The notes beneath the pieces were generated by a model. It was not told the DNA's origin. It did no database searches and saw nothing but the letters and a program-made list of their open reading frames with translations. A stretch of 64,000 bases of DNA from Paenibacillus arenosi (GTDB lineage: Bacteria; Bacillota; Bacilli; Paenibacillales; Paenibacillaceae). Positions 8,649 through 15,884 of the stretch are shown piece after piece. Position 1 is the first letter of the stretch. Every line of letters begins with the position of its first letter. A program made the position numbers and the translations under genes. The stretch lies in NCBI RefSeq assembly GCF_014841135.1, contig NZ_JACYTN010000002.1, positions 124,001-188,000 of the forward strand, given 5' to 3'.

Positions 8649-8668
8649 ATTATCATAACTATGATAAT
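8649..8668. promoter_or_regulatory. Palindrome between lrgA and map
   Basis: ATTATCATA-AC-TATGATAAT is a perfect inverted repeat, 47 bases before the map start codon and 86 before lrgA. It may be an operator for either gene; the regulator is unknown. Confidence 0.45.
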
Positions 8669-8714
8669 TTACGCTATTTACGAATGACTATATAGATGAA
8701 AGAGGAGAATTATT

Positions 8715-9461
8715 ATGATTGTTAAAACAGAACAAGAAATCACAAGCCTTAAAAAGATAGGACAAATCGTTGCACTGACGATTCAAGAAATGAGAAAGCA
8801 TACACGTGCTGGTGTCACAACACGTGAATTGGATGAAATCGGTGCACGTGTACTTAGTGAGCACGGAGCATTGTCAGCACCAAAAGTAACCTATGACTTC
8901 CCAGGCTATACATGCATTAGCGTTAATCAAGAGGTAGCACATGGTATACCAGGTGATTATGTGATTAAGCCGGGAGATCTCGTCAACATTGACGTTTCTG
9001 CGCAGTTCGATGGATATTTCGCGGATGCCGGTCAGTCTTTTCAGGTCGAGCCTTATGATTCCAAGCTTACGCAGTTATGCGATGATACCTATGAGACGAT
9101 GATGAAAGTCATCTCCCAACTCAAACATGGCGTACGCCTGAACGAAATCGGCAAAACCATTCAGCAAGAAGCGAAGAATCGCGGTTATGCCGTAATAAAC
9201 AATTTGTGCAGCCACGGCATCGGCAAAGCGCTGCATGAGTATCCGCAGCAAATTCTTCCCTACTATGAAAAGGGTGATAAACGCACGTTGAAAGAAGGTT
9301 TGGTACTCACTATTGAGCCCTTCCTATCAACGGAAGCGGACTTTGTACTGCAGCAATCAGATGGCTGGACACTCAAAGTTCCTGACCAGAGCTTTGTTGC
9401 TCAATTTGAACATACGATTATCATCACGAAAGACGAACCAATCATCTTAACGACTGTTTAA
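8715..9461 (+). CDS. map: Type I methionine aminopeptidase
   Basis: A 248-residue cytosolic metalloprotease removing N-terminal Met from nascent proteins. Metal ligands are in place: IDVSAQFDGYFADAG (two Asp), CSHGIGKALHE (His), LTIEPF (Glu) and QFEHTI (Glu). The length fits the type I enzyme without a zinc-finger extension. GAAAGAGGAG sets the start. The gene stands alone, not in the usual ribosomal-protein operon (adk-map-infA), so it is likely a second, accessory MetAP copy comparable to B. subtilis YflG; that is inference. Confidence 0.93.
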   Translation: MIVKTEQEITSLKKIGQIVALTIQEMRKHTRAGVTTRELDEIGARVLSEHGALSAPKVTYDFPGYTCISVNQEVAHGIPGDYVIKPGDLVNIDVSAQFDGYFADAGQSFQVEPYDSKLTQLCDDTYETMMKVISQLKHGVRLNEIGKTIQQEAKNRGYAVINNLCSHGIGKALHEYPQQILPYYEKGDKRTLKEGLVLTIEPFLSTEADFVLQQSDGWTLKVPDQSFVAQFEHTIIITKDEPIILTTV

Positions 9462-9511
9462 TCGGAAGTGCAGTAAGCTGATAAATTAGAATACCTATAA
9501 ATAAAAAATAT

Positions 9512-9598
9512 GTCCCCTTACCTGAATGATGAAGGGAATGTAGTGCTAAACCATCAGCACCCACATTCACCCATTCACTTCAATAAGGGGACTTTTTT
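9512..9598. terminator. Long bidirectional hairpin after map
   Basis: GTCCCCTTA and TAAGGGGAC close an ~80-base structure with an inner stem (GAATGTAGTGCT with AGCACCCACATTC). Six Ts follow on the plus strand and TATTTTTTATTT on the minus strand. It is much longer than the other terminators here. Confidence 0.7.
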
Positions 9599-9691
9599 CT
9601 GTGTAACTTATTGGTCGTGCACAAGGAAACGCCTAACAGTTGTTGCTTGGCTTATGCTACTACTTAATAAATAGTTTAACTACGTCTGTAT

Positions 9692-10621
9692 CTACATCCA
9701 CATCGACAACTTCTGTGCCGCTTCCTCTTTCTGCTTATCACTAACATGCGTATATACCGTCGTCGTCTGAATAGACGAATGACCGAGCATTTCTTGGACA
9801 GTTCGAATATCTGTCCCGCTGCGTACAAGCATCGTAGCAAAAGAATGCCGCAGCTTATGACAGGAATAAGAGCGTTTGCGCATCGTAGTTGCTTGCCCCA
9901 TATCTTGTTGAAAACGTGCAAAAGTCTGCTCTGCGATCAGCTGAATATTCCGAATCGATAGGCGCCTTCCCTGTTGAGATACAAATATAGCATCTTCGCC
10001 AACACGTCGTGGTTGCTTGCGCTCTTGCAGCGCTTTATTTAATTGCTGAATAACCGGCTCAGGTAGAGGTATCGTTCTCCATTTTCTCCCCTTACCGAAC
10101 ACTTCGATGTAACCTCGATCGGGTCGATAATCAGATATGTTCAAGCGATGAACTTCACTCACCCGCAATCCCCCATAAGCCATCAACATTAACACCGCCA
10201 TATTTCGCTCACGGTACTTTCCATCTGTAAGCTGTACGACACTTCGCAGCTCTTGCGGTTCCAAGTAGACAGGAGCTCGATTCATTTCTGTCTTCGATTT
10301 CTTCACCTGCAGGGCAGGATTCGTCTCTGCCAAGTCAAATTCATTAAGTGCCCGATAGAAACTGACAAGTGCACAGTGTTTACGGTTACGTGTTGCATCA
10401 CTAACTCCTGCTGCTTTTACCTGTGATAAATACGAGACGATCTGCAGCTTCTTCGCATCCTGCACACGTTTGCCTTGAAGGCTGCGCAAGAAACTATACA
10501 AATCTCCCATATAATTGCGTTCCGTATAGACGGTGTATCCCGCATTTGACATCCACAAACGAAAAGCTTCGATCTCCTCAGCGTAATGCTCGGTCAGCTC
10601 TGCTCTCGTCCAGCTCTCCAT
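9692..10621 (-). CDS. Tyrosine recombinase, XerC/XerD-like
   Basis: A 309-residue site-specific recombinase. An N-terminal SAM-like core-binding domain (~15-100) is followed by the catalytic domain with Arg153 (YGGLRVSEV), Lys178/180, the HKLRH box (His255, Arg258), His281 (LGHSS) and the nucleophile Tyr290 (TTVYTHV), so it should be active. It has no integrase arm-binding domain and no phage or mobile genes around it, so it resembles accessory Xer enzymes rather than CodV or RipX. A 12-6-12 palindrome of core-site design sits 90-119 bases upstream of its ATG. Confidence 0.9.
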   Translation of the reverse strand: MESWTRAELTEHYAEEIEAFRLWMSNAGYTVYTERNYMGDLYSFLRSLQGKRVQDAKKLQIVSYLSQVKAAGVSDATRNRKHCALVSFYRALNEFDLAETNPALQVKKSKTEMNRAPVYLEPQELRSVVQLTDGKYRERNMAVLMLMAYGGLRVSEVHRLNISDYRPDRGYIEVFGKGRKWRTIPLPEPVIQQLNKALQERKQPRRVGEDAIFVSQQGRRLSIRNIQLIAEQTFARFQQDMGQATTMRKRSYSCHKLRHSFATMLVRSGTDIRTVQEMLGHSSIQTTTVYTHVSDKQKEEAAQKLSMWM

Positions 10622-10710
10622 AGTGTTCTCCTCTCTGCTATAACTCTCATTATTCCTATTCGAGTTGAGCTCTATTTCCCTACTATATCAACGTAAAAAC
10701 GCATGAAAAT

Positions 10711-10740
10711 AACTGCATATAATCATTATTATACGCAGTT
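10711..10740. repeat. 12-6-12 palindrome next to the recombinase gene
   Basis: AACTGCATATAA and TTATACGCAGTT are inverted arms (11 of 12 match) around TCATTA. Two 11-13-base arms with a 6-8-base spacer is the core-site design of tyrosine recombinases. It could also be an operator for the recombinase promoter. Confidence 0.5.
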
Positions 10741-10897
10741 TTAGTTTGTGGGCGCAAATTATTTGTTTTATGAGGCGTAATACATGTTTAAAATGACGAT
10801 AATTGGACTGCTTCTTGGATTCCCACCTCCAAAGGTTTTCTCATATAAGATTTCCATGTAAAATGAAGCCTCATTTCTAGACTAGGTCAAAATAAAA

Positions 10898-10930
10898 AAA
10901 CTCGCCTCCCACGAAAGGAAGACAAGTTTT
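10898..10930 (-). terminator. Terminator of the VTT-domain gene
   Basis: AAACTCGCCTCC pairs imperfectly with GGAAGACAAGTTT; on the minus strand the stem is followed by a run of Ts. Confidence 0.7.
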
Positions 10931-10958
10931 AATGTTATTTTTCATTTTTCATATCATC

Positions 10959-11555
10959 TTACTTCGTCTCACTATTAGCATTCATTTGAGCTTTCTTTTT
11001 AGCGCGAAACTTGCGGAATATAAACCACACGATTGCAATAACTACAAATAGTACAGCACTGATGATTGTAAAATATTCATTAATTACATTTTCAGCTAAT
11101 GAGCCGTAAATATAAAACAAAATCCCTACAATATAAAATTTAGCTGCTCGTCCGATCGCCGCGTACCCCATCAATTTCCATAGCGGGAAATTGGTGCTGC
11201 CTGAAAGAATAGTAAAGATTTTGAACGGAATAGGTGTAAATGATCCTAGAAAAATAGCCGCTTCCCCATGACGATTAAACATTTCAGTTGCAGAATCGAT
11301 CCATTCTTTTTTCAGTATTTTATTTAAAAACGATCGTCCTGCCACTTTCCCAATCCAATATCCAATTGGTGAGCCCAATAAACATCCAATAAATCCAACA
11401 GTAGCCAGCCATAAAGCATTGGAAGGATCAACTATACTTAAGGATACTTGTGTAAAGAAGGCTGGAATCGGGAAAATAATCGCATCAATAAAAGCATGGA
11501 TCATCATACCCCATATCCCGAATTCCTCCAGGAATTTCAATATAGAATCTACCAT
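10959..11555 (-). CDS. DedA/VTT-domain membrane protein (YqaA-like)
   Basis: A 198-residue membrane protein of the VTT/DedA superfamily. It carries the re-entrant-loop signature GCLLGSPIGYWIGKVAG and the second motif FLGSFTPIPFKIFTILSG, and ends in a basic tail (RKFRAKKK). DedA proteins are linked to lipid flipping (undecaprenyl phosphate, PE) and membrane-potential upkeep; the YqaA-like subgroup is less studied. GAGGAG precedes the ATG. It is a single gene with its own terminator. Confidence 0.85.
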   Translation of the reverse strand: MVDSILKFLEEFGIWGMMIHAFIDAIIFPIPAFFTQVSLSIVDPSNALWLATVGFIGCLLGSPIGYWIGKVAGRSFLNKILKKEWIDSATEMFNRHGEAAIFLGSFTPIPFKIFTILSGSTNFPLWKLMGYAAIGRAAKFYIVGILFYIYGSLAENVINEYFTIISAVLFVVIAIVWFIFRKFRAKKKAQMNANSETK

Positions 11556-11757
11556 TCAGTTGTTTCGCTCCTCAATTTTATCTGTATTTATATTTCCAAC
11601 AATAAGTTTGTTTCTGTTCCCCATTTGTTCGTTCATTGCAATTGCTTCCCTCTTTATCATATGGGGCAAAAATGAACAAAAAACCAAGAAAAAATGATTT
11701 TTGTCTCAAATTTTCCTGAACGAAACCTTCATAACCTCTATCTTACCATAGATACAG

Positions 11758-12198
11758 TTAGAGCTCCTCAACTATATATTGACTTCTTACCTTTTTTTCA
11801 TGGGATGAAAGGACAATATTCGTTGATGGTGTTCCATATTTCATTGCCTCGTCAATAAAACGCTCCAAACTTTCCACGGAGTGCGTAGCCACTTTTGCAA
11901 TATAGCTTATTTCCCCTGCTACACGGTAGCATTCCATTACATCAGGATGATGGTTACAAAAATGAGATAGCGCCTTACAATCTTTAGACTCAAACAAAAT
12001 AAGAGCCATGATGCCACGATCTAACTTCTTTAAAGATACACTGGCGTGATACCCTTCAATTGTATCGTTATCTTCAAGCTTTCTTACTCGCTCAATGACA
12101 GCAGGTGATGATAAATGAACGATCTCCGCCAATTCTTTCATTGAAATTTTAGCATTCTTCTGCAGCTCTTCTAGAATTTGCTCATCAATTTTGTCCAA
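11758..12198 (-). CDS. Lrp/AsnC-family transcriptional regulator
   Basis: A 146-residue regulator. An N-terminal winged helix-turn-helix (DEQILEELQKNAKISMKELA, then SSPAVIERVRKLEDNDTI) is followed by the RAM ligand-binding domain. Such proteins form octamers and sense amino acids. It starts with TTG, just after AGGCAGGGAT. It is divergent from the DJ-1 gene, so that gene and its own promoter are the obvious targets. The ligand is unknown. Confidence 0.9.
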   Translation of the reverse strand: MDKIDEQILEELQKNAKISMKELAEIVHLSSPAVIERVRKLEDNDTIEGYHASVSLKKLDRGIMALILFESKDCKALSHFCNHHPDVMECYRVAGEISYIAKVATHSVESLERFIDEAMKYGTPSTNIVLSSHEKKVRSQYIVEEL

Positions 12199-12294
12199 AT
12201 CTATCCCTGCCTTTCTTTATAAAGAATTTTAAGGCAATAACCATTGTAAGTAAAGCAACGCCCTATGTTAACCATATTCAGCTTATGTGTTGCA

Positions 12295-12309
12295 TGATAA
12301 TTATTATCT
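12295..12309. promoter_or_regulatory. Fur/PerR-type 7-1-7 box
   Basis: TGATAATTATTATCT matches the 7-1-7 consensus TGATAATNATTATCA at all but the last base. It overlaps a likely -10 element (TAAAAT) 27-41 bases before the DJ-1 start codon. Confidence 0.55.
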
Positions 12310-12335
12310 AAAATAATGGGATAGGAGGCGATCAG

Positions 12336-12923
12336 ATGAAAAAAGTATTATTGCTATTAGCGGATGGATTTGAAGCTGTAGAGGCAAGTGTATTCACGGA
12401 TGTTTTGGGATGGAACAAGTGGGAAGGTAATCGGGCCACAGAATTAATCACCGTTGGCTTGCGACAGCAAATAAAATCTACTTGGAACTTTACCATTCTC
12501 GTTGAAAGAGTTGTAAGTGAGATCGATCTTGAAGACTTTGATGCACTTGCTATTCCTGGAGGATTTGAAGAGGCTGGCTATTACAAAGATGCCTATGATG
12601 AAAGATTTCTCGAAGTCATAAGACATTTTCATGCTAATCGTAAACCAATTGCTACTATTTGCGTGGCATCCTTACCCTTAGGTAAAAGTGGAATTTTGCA
12701 AAATAATCGGGCAACTACGTATAATCATCCAACAAGTATCCGCAAAGAACAATTGCGTGCATTCGGAGCAAATATACAAAACTCACCTATCGTTCAAGAT
12801 GGACATATTATCACTTCATCCAATCCTGCTACAGGCTTCGATGTTGCGTTCCTTCTACTTGAGACTCTAACATCTACAGAAAATACTAAATGTGTTAAAG
12901 AATTAATGGGGTTTAATAACTGA
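12336..12923 (+). CDS. DJ-1/PfpI-family protein
   Basis: A 195-residue protein of the DJ-1/PfpI superfamily. The N-terminus MKKVLLLLADGFEAVEAS holds the conserved Glu13, AIPGGFEEA is the oxyanion loop and the reactive Cys109 lies in ATICVASLPL. Members act as glyoxalases, deglycase-like enzymes, chaperones or redox sensors. GGAGGCG precedes the ATG. It is divergent from an Lrp-type regulator and its promoter holds a Fur/PerR-type box, so metal- or peroxide-dependent expression is plausible. Own terminator downstream. Confidence 0.88.
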   Translation: MKKVLLLLADGFEAVEASVFTDVLGWNKWEGNRATELITVGLRQQIKSTWNFTILVERVVSEIDLEDFDALAIPGGFEEAGYYKDAYDERFLEVIRHFHANRKPIATICVASLPLGKSGILQNNRATTYNHPTSIRKEQLRAFGANIQNSPIVQDGHIITSSNPATGFDVAFLLLETLTSTENTKCVKELMGFNN

Positions 12924-12925
12924 TC

Positions 12926-12975
12926 ATAAAAGGAGCTTATATTACCGTAAAAATAGTCATATATGCTCCTTTTAT
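12926..12975 (+). terminator. Terminator of the DJ-1 gene
   Basis: ATAAAAGGAGC pairs with GCTCCTTTTAT around a 29-base loop. Confidence 0.8.
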
Positions 12976-13311
12976 CTCCCCTCTTTTATGCTTTCGATCC
13001 CCAAGATAAGGACTCGCGGTCTATTTTAATGTAGGTTATGATTTTGTAAACTAATACCAACAAGTAGGTGATTCATCAACGTAACCTATCATAACCCTCG
13101 ACATTCTATTACTTGACTGCTATAAATGATAGCGTTTAAACAAGTAGGCAACCTACAGCGAGCATCATCTGCAACGAAATTTTCTATAAGGCGCTCTTTT
13201 CGCTTCCCATGCCCGTTTACACCCATACCTTTCACTAAAGCTCAGATGATTCAAAATAACCTGCCTCACAAGATTATATTAATTACTATATGATATTTTC
13301 TTTAAATAAGG
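12976..13311. other. Upstream region of the first chitin monooxygenase gene
   Basis: No gene seen. The segment has an ACAAGTAGG motif twice (near 13049 and 13139) and TGATAGCGTTTAAA near 13126, a weak match to a catabolite-response element. The promoter and leader that follow are listed separately. Confidence 0.5.
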
Positions 13312-13340
13312 TTCCCAACTCTAGTTATATGATCTATAAT
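13312..13340 (+). promoter_or_regulatory. Promoter of chitin monooxygenase gene 1
   Basis: TTCCCA and TATAAT are 17 bases apart. The block TATGATCTATAAT is conserved ahead of all three monooxygenase genes. Confidence 0.65.
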
Positions 13341-13353
13341 AAGATCACTTTAT

Positions 13354-13364
13354 GAAAGGAGGTG
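13354..13364 (+). promoter_or_regulatory. 5'-end Shine-Dalgarno-like element, gene 1 (STAB-SD-like)
   Basis: GAAAGGAGGTG begins 13 bases after TATAAT, so within a few bases of the predicted 5' end, and ~165 bases before the real start codon. It could serve a six-codon leader (ATG 13368, stop at 13388). A second AGGAGGTG follows at 13394. Confidence 0.55.
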
Positions 13365-13529
13365 AGTATGAACATAGCTGGCGATTAATTAATAGGAGGT
13401 GCATGGACACATAAATTAGATTATTCATAGCACGCTTTAGCATCATCTTTTACAGAAGCTAATCACATAGGCCACAAGTGCTTTGAATTCCATTCCAATA
13501 CCCAAATCCATGTTAGGAGGAATAATAAT

Positions 13530-14579
13530 ATGATACAAACACGTACTTTATTAAATCCTTTTAAAAATGTTCCATTTCTTGCGGCATTTGCAATGACATT
13601 GTTACTCGCTCTTGTTTCTGTCGTGTATGCAGAACAAGCTTCTGCACATGGTTATATCGAATCTCCACAAAGCCGTTCTTACAAATGTAAATTAACGACA
13701 AACATTAACTGCGGCGCTGTACAATATAATCCACATGACCTTGAAGGACTTAAAGGTTACCCTGCAGCAGGTCCTGCTGATGGCCAAATTGCAAGCGCAG
13801 GAAGATCTGCGTACAGCGCGCTAAATGACCAATCGGCTACTCGTTGGGACAAAGTTACGCTGAATGGCGGAGCAAATACATTTACTTGGCATTTAACAGC
13901 TGCACACGTTACAACAGATTGGAAATACTACATCACGAAAAAGAACTGGGATCCTAGCCAACCGCTGAAACGCTCTGACCTTGAATTGTTCTGTTCTGTA
14001 TACGATGGCGGTGCTAAACCTCCACAAAAAGTTTCTCATTCCTGTAATGTTCCTACTGACCGCTCCGGCTATCATGTTATTCTTGGAACTTGGGATGTTC
14101 ATGACACAGCTAACGCATTCTACCAAGTTATCGATGTTAACTTGATCAACAACGGCACTGGTCCTCAATTGCCATCCGTTCCTGGCAACATCACTTCTAT
14201 CGTTCAAACGCTGAACAGCATCACATTGAACTGGTCTGCATCCACTGCATCTTCTGGCATCAGCTACTATGAAGTATTCCGTAACGGGGCACTTGTTGGT
14301 TCCCCTACTTCACCTTCTTTTGTAGACACTGGCTTGCAAGCTAACACTTCCTACACATACACAATCAAAGCTGTAGACAATAATGGCAATAAATCTGCTG
14401 CTTCAGCACCTGCATCATTCACAACGAATAACGGCGGCGGAACGACTGCTCCAGCATGGAGTTCAACTCAAGTATACCTTGGCGGAGCCAAAGTTTCTTA
14501 CAATGGCGCTATCTATGAAGCGCGTTGGTGGACACAAGGCGAGACTCCAGGCGTAGCTGCAGTTTGGAAAAAACTCTAG
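13530..14579 (+). CDS. Chitin-active lytic polysaccharide monooxygenase (AA10), copy 1
   Basis: A 349-residue secreted copper enzyme that cleaves crystalline chitin oxidatively. The signal peptide ends at ASA before His40, which becomes the N-terminal copper ligand ([10 protein letters not shown]). His126 ([12 protein letters not shown]) completes the histidine brace; Phe197 (NAFYQV) is the axial residue. A fibronectin type III linker (~216-300) and a CBM5/12 chitin-binding module (~304-349, with [17 protein letters not shown]) follow. GGAGGAATAATAAT sets the start. It heads a tandem array of three paralogues and has its own promoter, leader and terminator. Domain order resembles the P. larvae PlCBP49 type, from memory. 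Confidence 0.95.
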   Translation: MIQTRTLLNPFKNVPFLAAFAMTLLLALVSVVYAEQASAHGYIESPQSRSYKCKLTTNINCGAVQYNPHDLEGLKGYPAAGPADGQIASAGRSAYSALNDQSATRWDKVTLNGGANTFTWHLTAAHVTTDWKYYITKKNWDPSQPLKRSDLELFCSVYDGGAKPPQKVSHSCNVPTDRSGYHVILGTWDVHDTANAFYQVIDVNLINNGTGPQLPSVPGNITSIVQTLNSITLNWSASTASSGISYYEVFRNGALVGSPTSPSFVDTGLQANTSYTYTIKAVDNNGNKSAASAPASFTTNNGGGTTAPAWSSTQVYLGGAKVSYNGAIYEARWWTQGETPGVAAVWKKL

Positions 14580-14594
14580 TAAGCTATTAACAAC

Positions 14595-14632
14595 AAACAA
14601 CCTTGCTCCTTTTCTGGGGCAAGGTTGTTTTA
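14595..14632 (+). terminator. Terminator of chitin monooxygenase gene 1
   Basis: AAACAACCTTGC pairs perfectly with GCAAGGTTGTTT. Close copies follow the DinB gene and the other two monooxygenase genes. Confidence 0.9.
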
Positions 14633-14733
14633 TACTACTCTACTTTCATAAATGTATATGTTTATCGATCATGCCTATCTATTACATGAAAGTAATGCTG
14701 CTCGCTATTCATAGGTAATAAAGGAGTGAAATC

Positions 14734-15213
14734 ATGAATGCAATTGATCTAATCATTTTCAATTTGGAGGAAGTTAGACGTAGAAGTATAAAAGTATGGC
14801 AAGCTATCCCCGATGAAATGCTGCATTGGAAACCAGATGAGAAAGCCTTTACATGTGCGGAAATGATTAGACATTTAGTACAAGCTGAATTTTTGTATCA
14901 CCATGTACTTTTGAATAGAGGGGGTGCAGCATTAGCAAATTTGCATAATCCTTTCGAATCGAAACCATTCATTTCTGTAAATAATGAGCTCGAGTTCTCA
15001 CAGCCTTATCACGAGAAATTTTTGGAGTATGTAAAAACCATTCCTATCAACGATTTAGGACATGTCCAAATCGACCTATATGATCTAGGTGGTTTTATTA
15101 GACCCCTCGGGGATATGCTACTCCGTATTGCTTACCACGAGTCTGTCCACACAGGTCAACTGCTAGATTATATGAGAACGACGGGGATTGACCGCCCTAA
15201 AATATGGGATTAA
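14734..15213 (+). CDS. DinB-family protein
   Basis: A 159-residue four-helix-bundle protein of the DinB/YfiT-like group of putative metalloenzymes. The three-His metal site appears as His in AEMIRHLVQAE and the two His of YHESVHTGQLLDY. Members include mycothiol- or bacillithiol-dependent transferases, but most are unassigned. AAAGGAG precedes the ATG. It sits between two monooxygenase paralogues and is followed by the same kind of terminator, so it may have been inserted into the array or captured a duplicated terminator. Confidence 0.88.
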   Translation: MNAIDLIIFNLEEVRRRSIKVWQAIPDEMLHWKPDEKAFTCAEMIRHLVQAEFLYHHVLLNRGGAALANLHNPFESKPFISVNNELEFSQPYHEKFLEYVKTIPINDLGHVQIDLYDLGGFIRPLGDMLLRIAYHESVHTGQLLDYMRTTGIDRPKIWD

Positions 15214-15251
15214 ATTTGAAGTGAATTTGGATGATACAGCGTTTAATTAAT

Positions 15252-15290
15252 AACAACCTCGCTCCTATTTTATCGGGGCAAGGTTGTTTT
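15252..15290 (+). terminator. Terminator of the DinB gene
   Basis: AACAACCTCGC pairs with GCAAGGTTGTT, one mismatch, then TTATT. It is related to the monooxygenase terminators. Confidence 0.75.
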
Positions 15291-15345
15291 ATTGAGGATC
15301 ACGCCCTTCTTTCGAATACTCCATCATTGGACCTACTGTCCAATC

Positions 15346-15603
15346 CTATTCGGTAATGATTAATTCCGTCTTATTATCTGATAAACAGCGAAATTGCACG
15401 ACATGTAGTTGGTCTTTAGGGAAATCTAGAGGCATTCCTACGGAAACAGGATCGATCTTGTTCCCTTCCTGATCGGCCATGTTATGAATATACGAAATAC
15501 TATCCATAGGCTCTATGTTCGTATAGTGCCAAATACTGTACATATCTTCATACTCAGGAGCGCTCATACAAACTAGTTTTGTACCTCCTTCTCTAAAATC
15601 CAT
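15346..15603 (-). pseudogene. Fragment of an SRPBCC (AHSA1-like) protein
   Basis: An 85-codon open frame whose start MDFREGGTKLVCMSAPE and middle WHYTNIEPMDSISYI match the interior of SRPBCC/AHSA1-type proteins, which usually run to ~140-160 residues. The N-terminal strand and helix and the C-terminal helix are missing, and there is no ribosome site, so I read it as a remnant. SRPBCC and DinB genes are often neighbours, which suggests that an older DinB-SRPBCC pair was cut when the array expanded. Confidence 0.6.
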
Positions 15604-15669
15604 CTAACAAGTTTCATTATTTACATATGTTTAGATTTATTCTTAAATAAAATTATTTACAAAAGGAAG

Positions 15670-15698
15670 TTCACAACTCTATTTCCATGATCTATAAT
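15670..15698 (+). promoter_or_regulatory. Promoter of chitin monooxygenase gene 2
   Basis: TTCACA and TATAAT are 17 bases apart, with the shared ATGATCTATAAT block. Confidence 0.7.
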
Positions 15699-15709
15699 AT
15701 AAACATTGT

Positions 15710-15720
15710 GAAAGGAGGTG
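15710..15720 (+). promoter_or_regulatory. 5'-end Shine-Dalgarno-like element, gene 2 (STAB-SD-like)
   Basis: GAAAGGAGGTG starts 11 bases after TATAAT and 175 bases before the real start codon. It could serve a TTG-initiated six-codon leader (15725-15745). A second AAGGAGGTG at 15745 fits the leader frame listed next. Confidence 0.55.
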
Positions 15721-15755
15721 TACTTTGCTAGAGCTTCTAACTTGAAGGAGGTGTC

Positions 15756-15809
15756 GTGTACTCGTTAATTGCAGCTATATTCATAGCATGCTTTTGCATG
15801 ATCCCTTAA
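15756..15809 (+). other. Possible 17-residue leader peptide frame
   Basis: AAGGAGGTG is followed 2 bases later by GTG opening a 17-codon hydrophobic frame (MYSLIAAIFIACFCMIP, stop TAA). The matching region of gene 1 has lost the frame and gene 3 does not keep it, so a coding role is doubtful. Confidence 0.25.
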
Positions 15810-15884
15810 TAGGGAGTATTGGCACAAATGCATGAGCAGCTTTTGAACTCATTTAACCCAAACCCTGTTAGGAGGAATAATAAT

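Larger units (their letters stand above)
10622..10958. other. Intergenic stretch with recombinase-site-like palindrome
   Basis: Apart from the palindrome at 10711-10740 and the terminator at 10898-10930, I see no gene here. Confidence 0.6.

Noticed and set aside
9692-10621. Tyrosine recombinase as a sign of a prophage or integrative element
   Set aside because: No phage, conjugation or transposition genes and no tRNA attachment site lie around it.
15756-15809. Conserved leader peptide for all monooxygenase genes
   Set aside because: The 17-codon frame in gene 2 is interrupted by a stop in gene 1 and is not kept in gene 3, so conservation is at the nucleotide level only.
15819-15884. Upstream extension of chitin monooxygenase 2
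   Set aside because: The extra residues are not shared by paralogues, and GGAGGAATAATAAT fixes the start at 15885.
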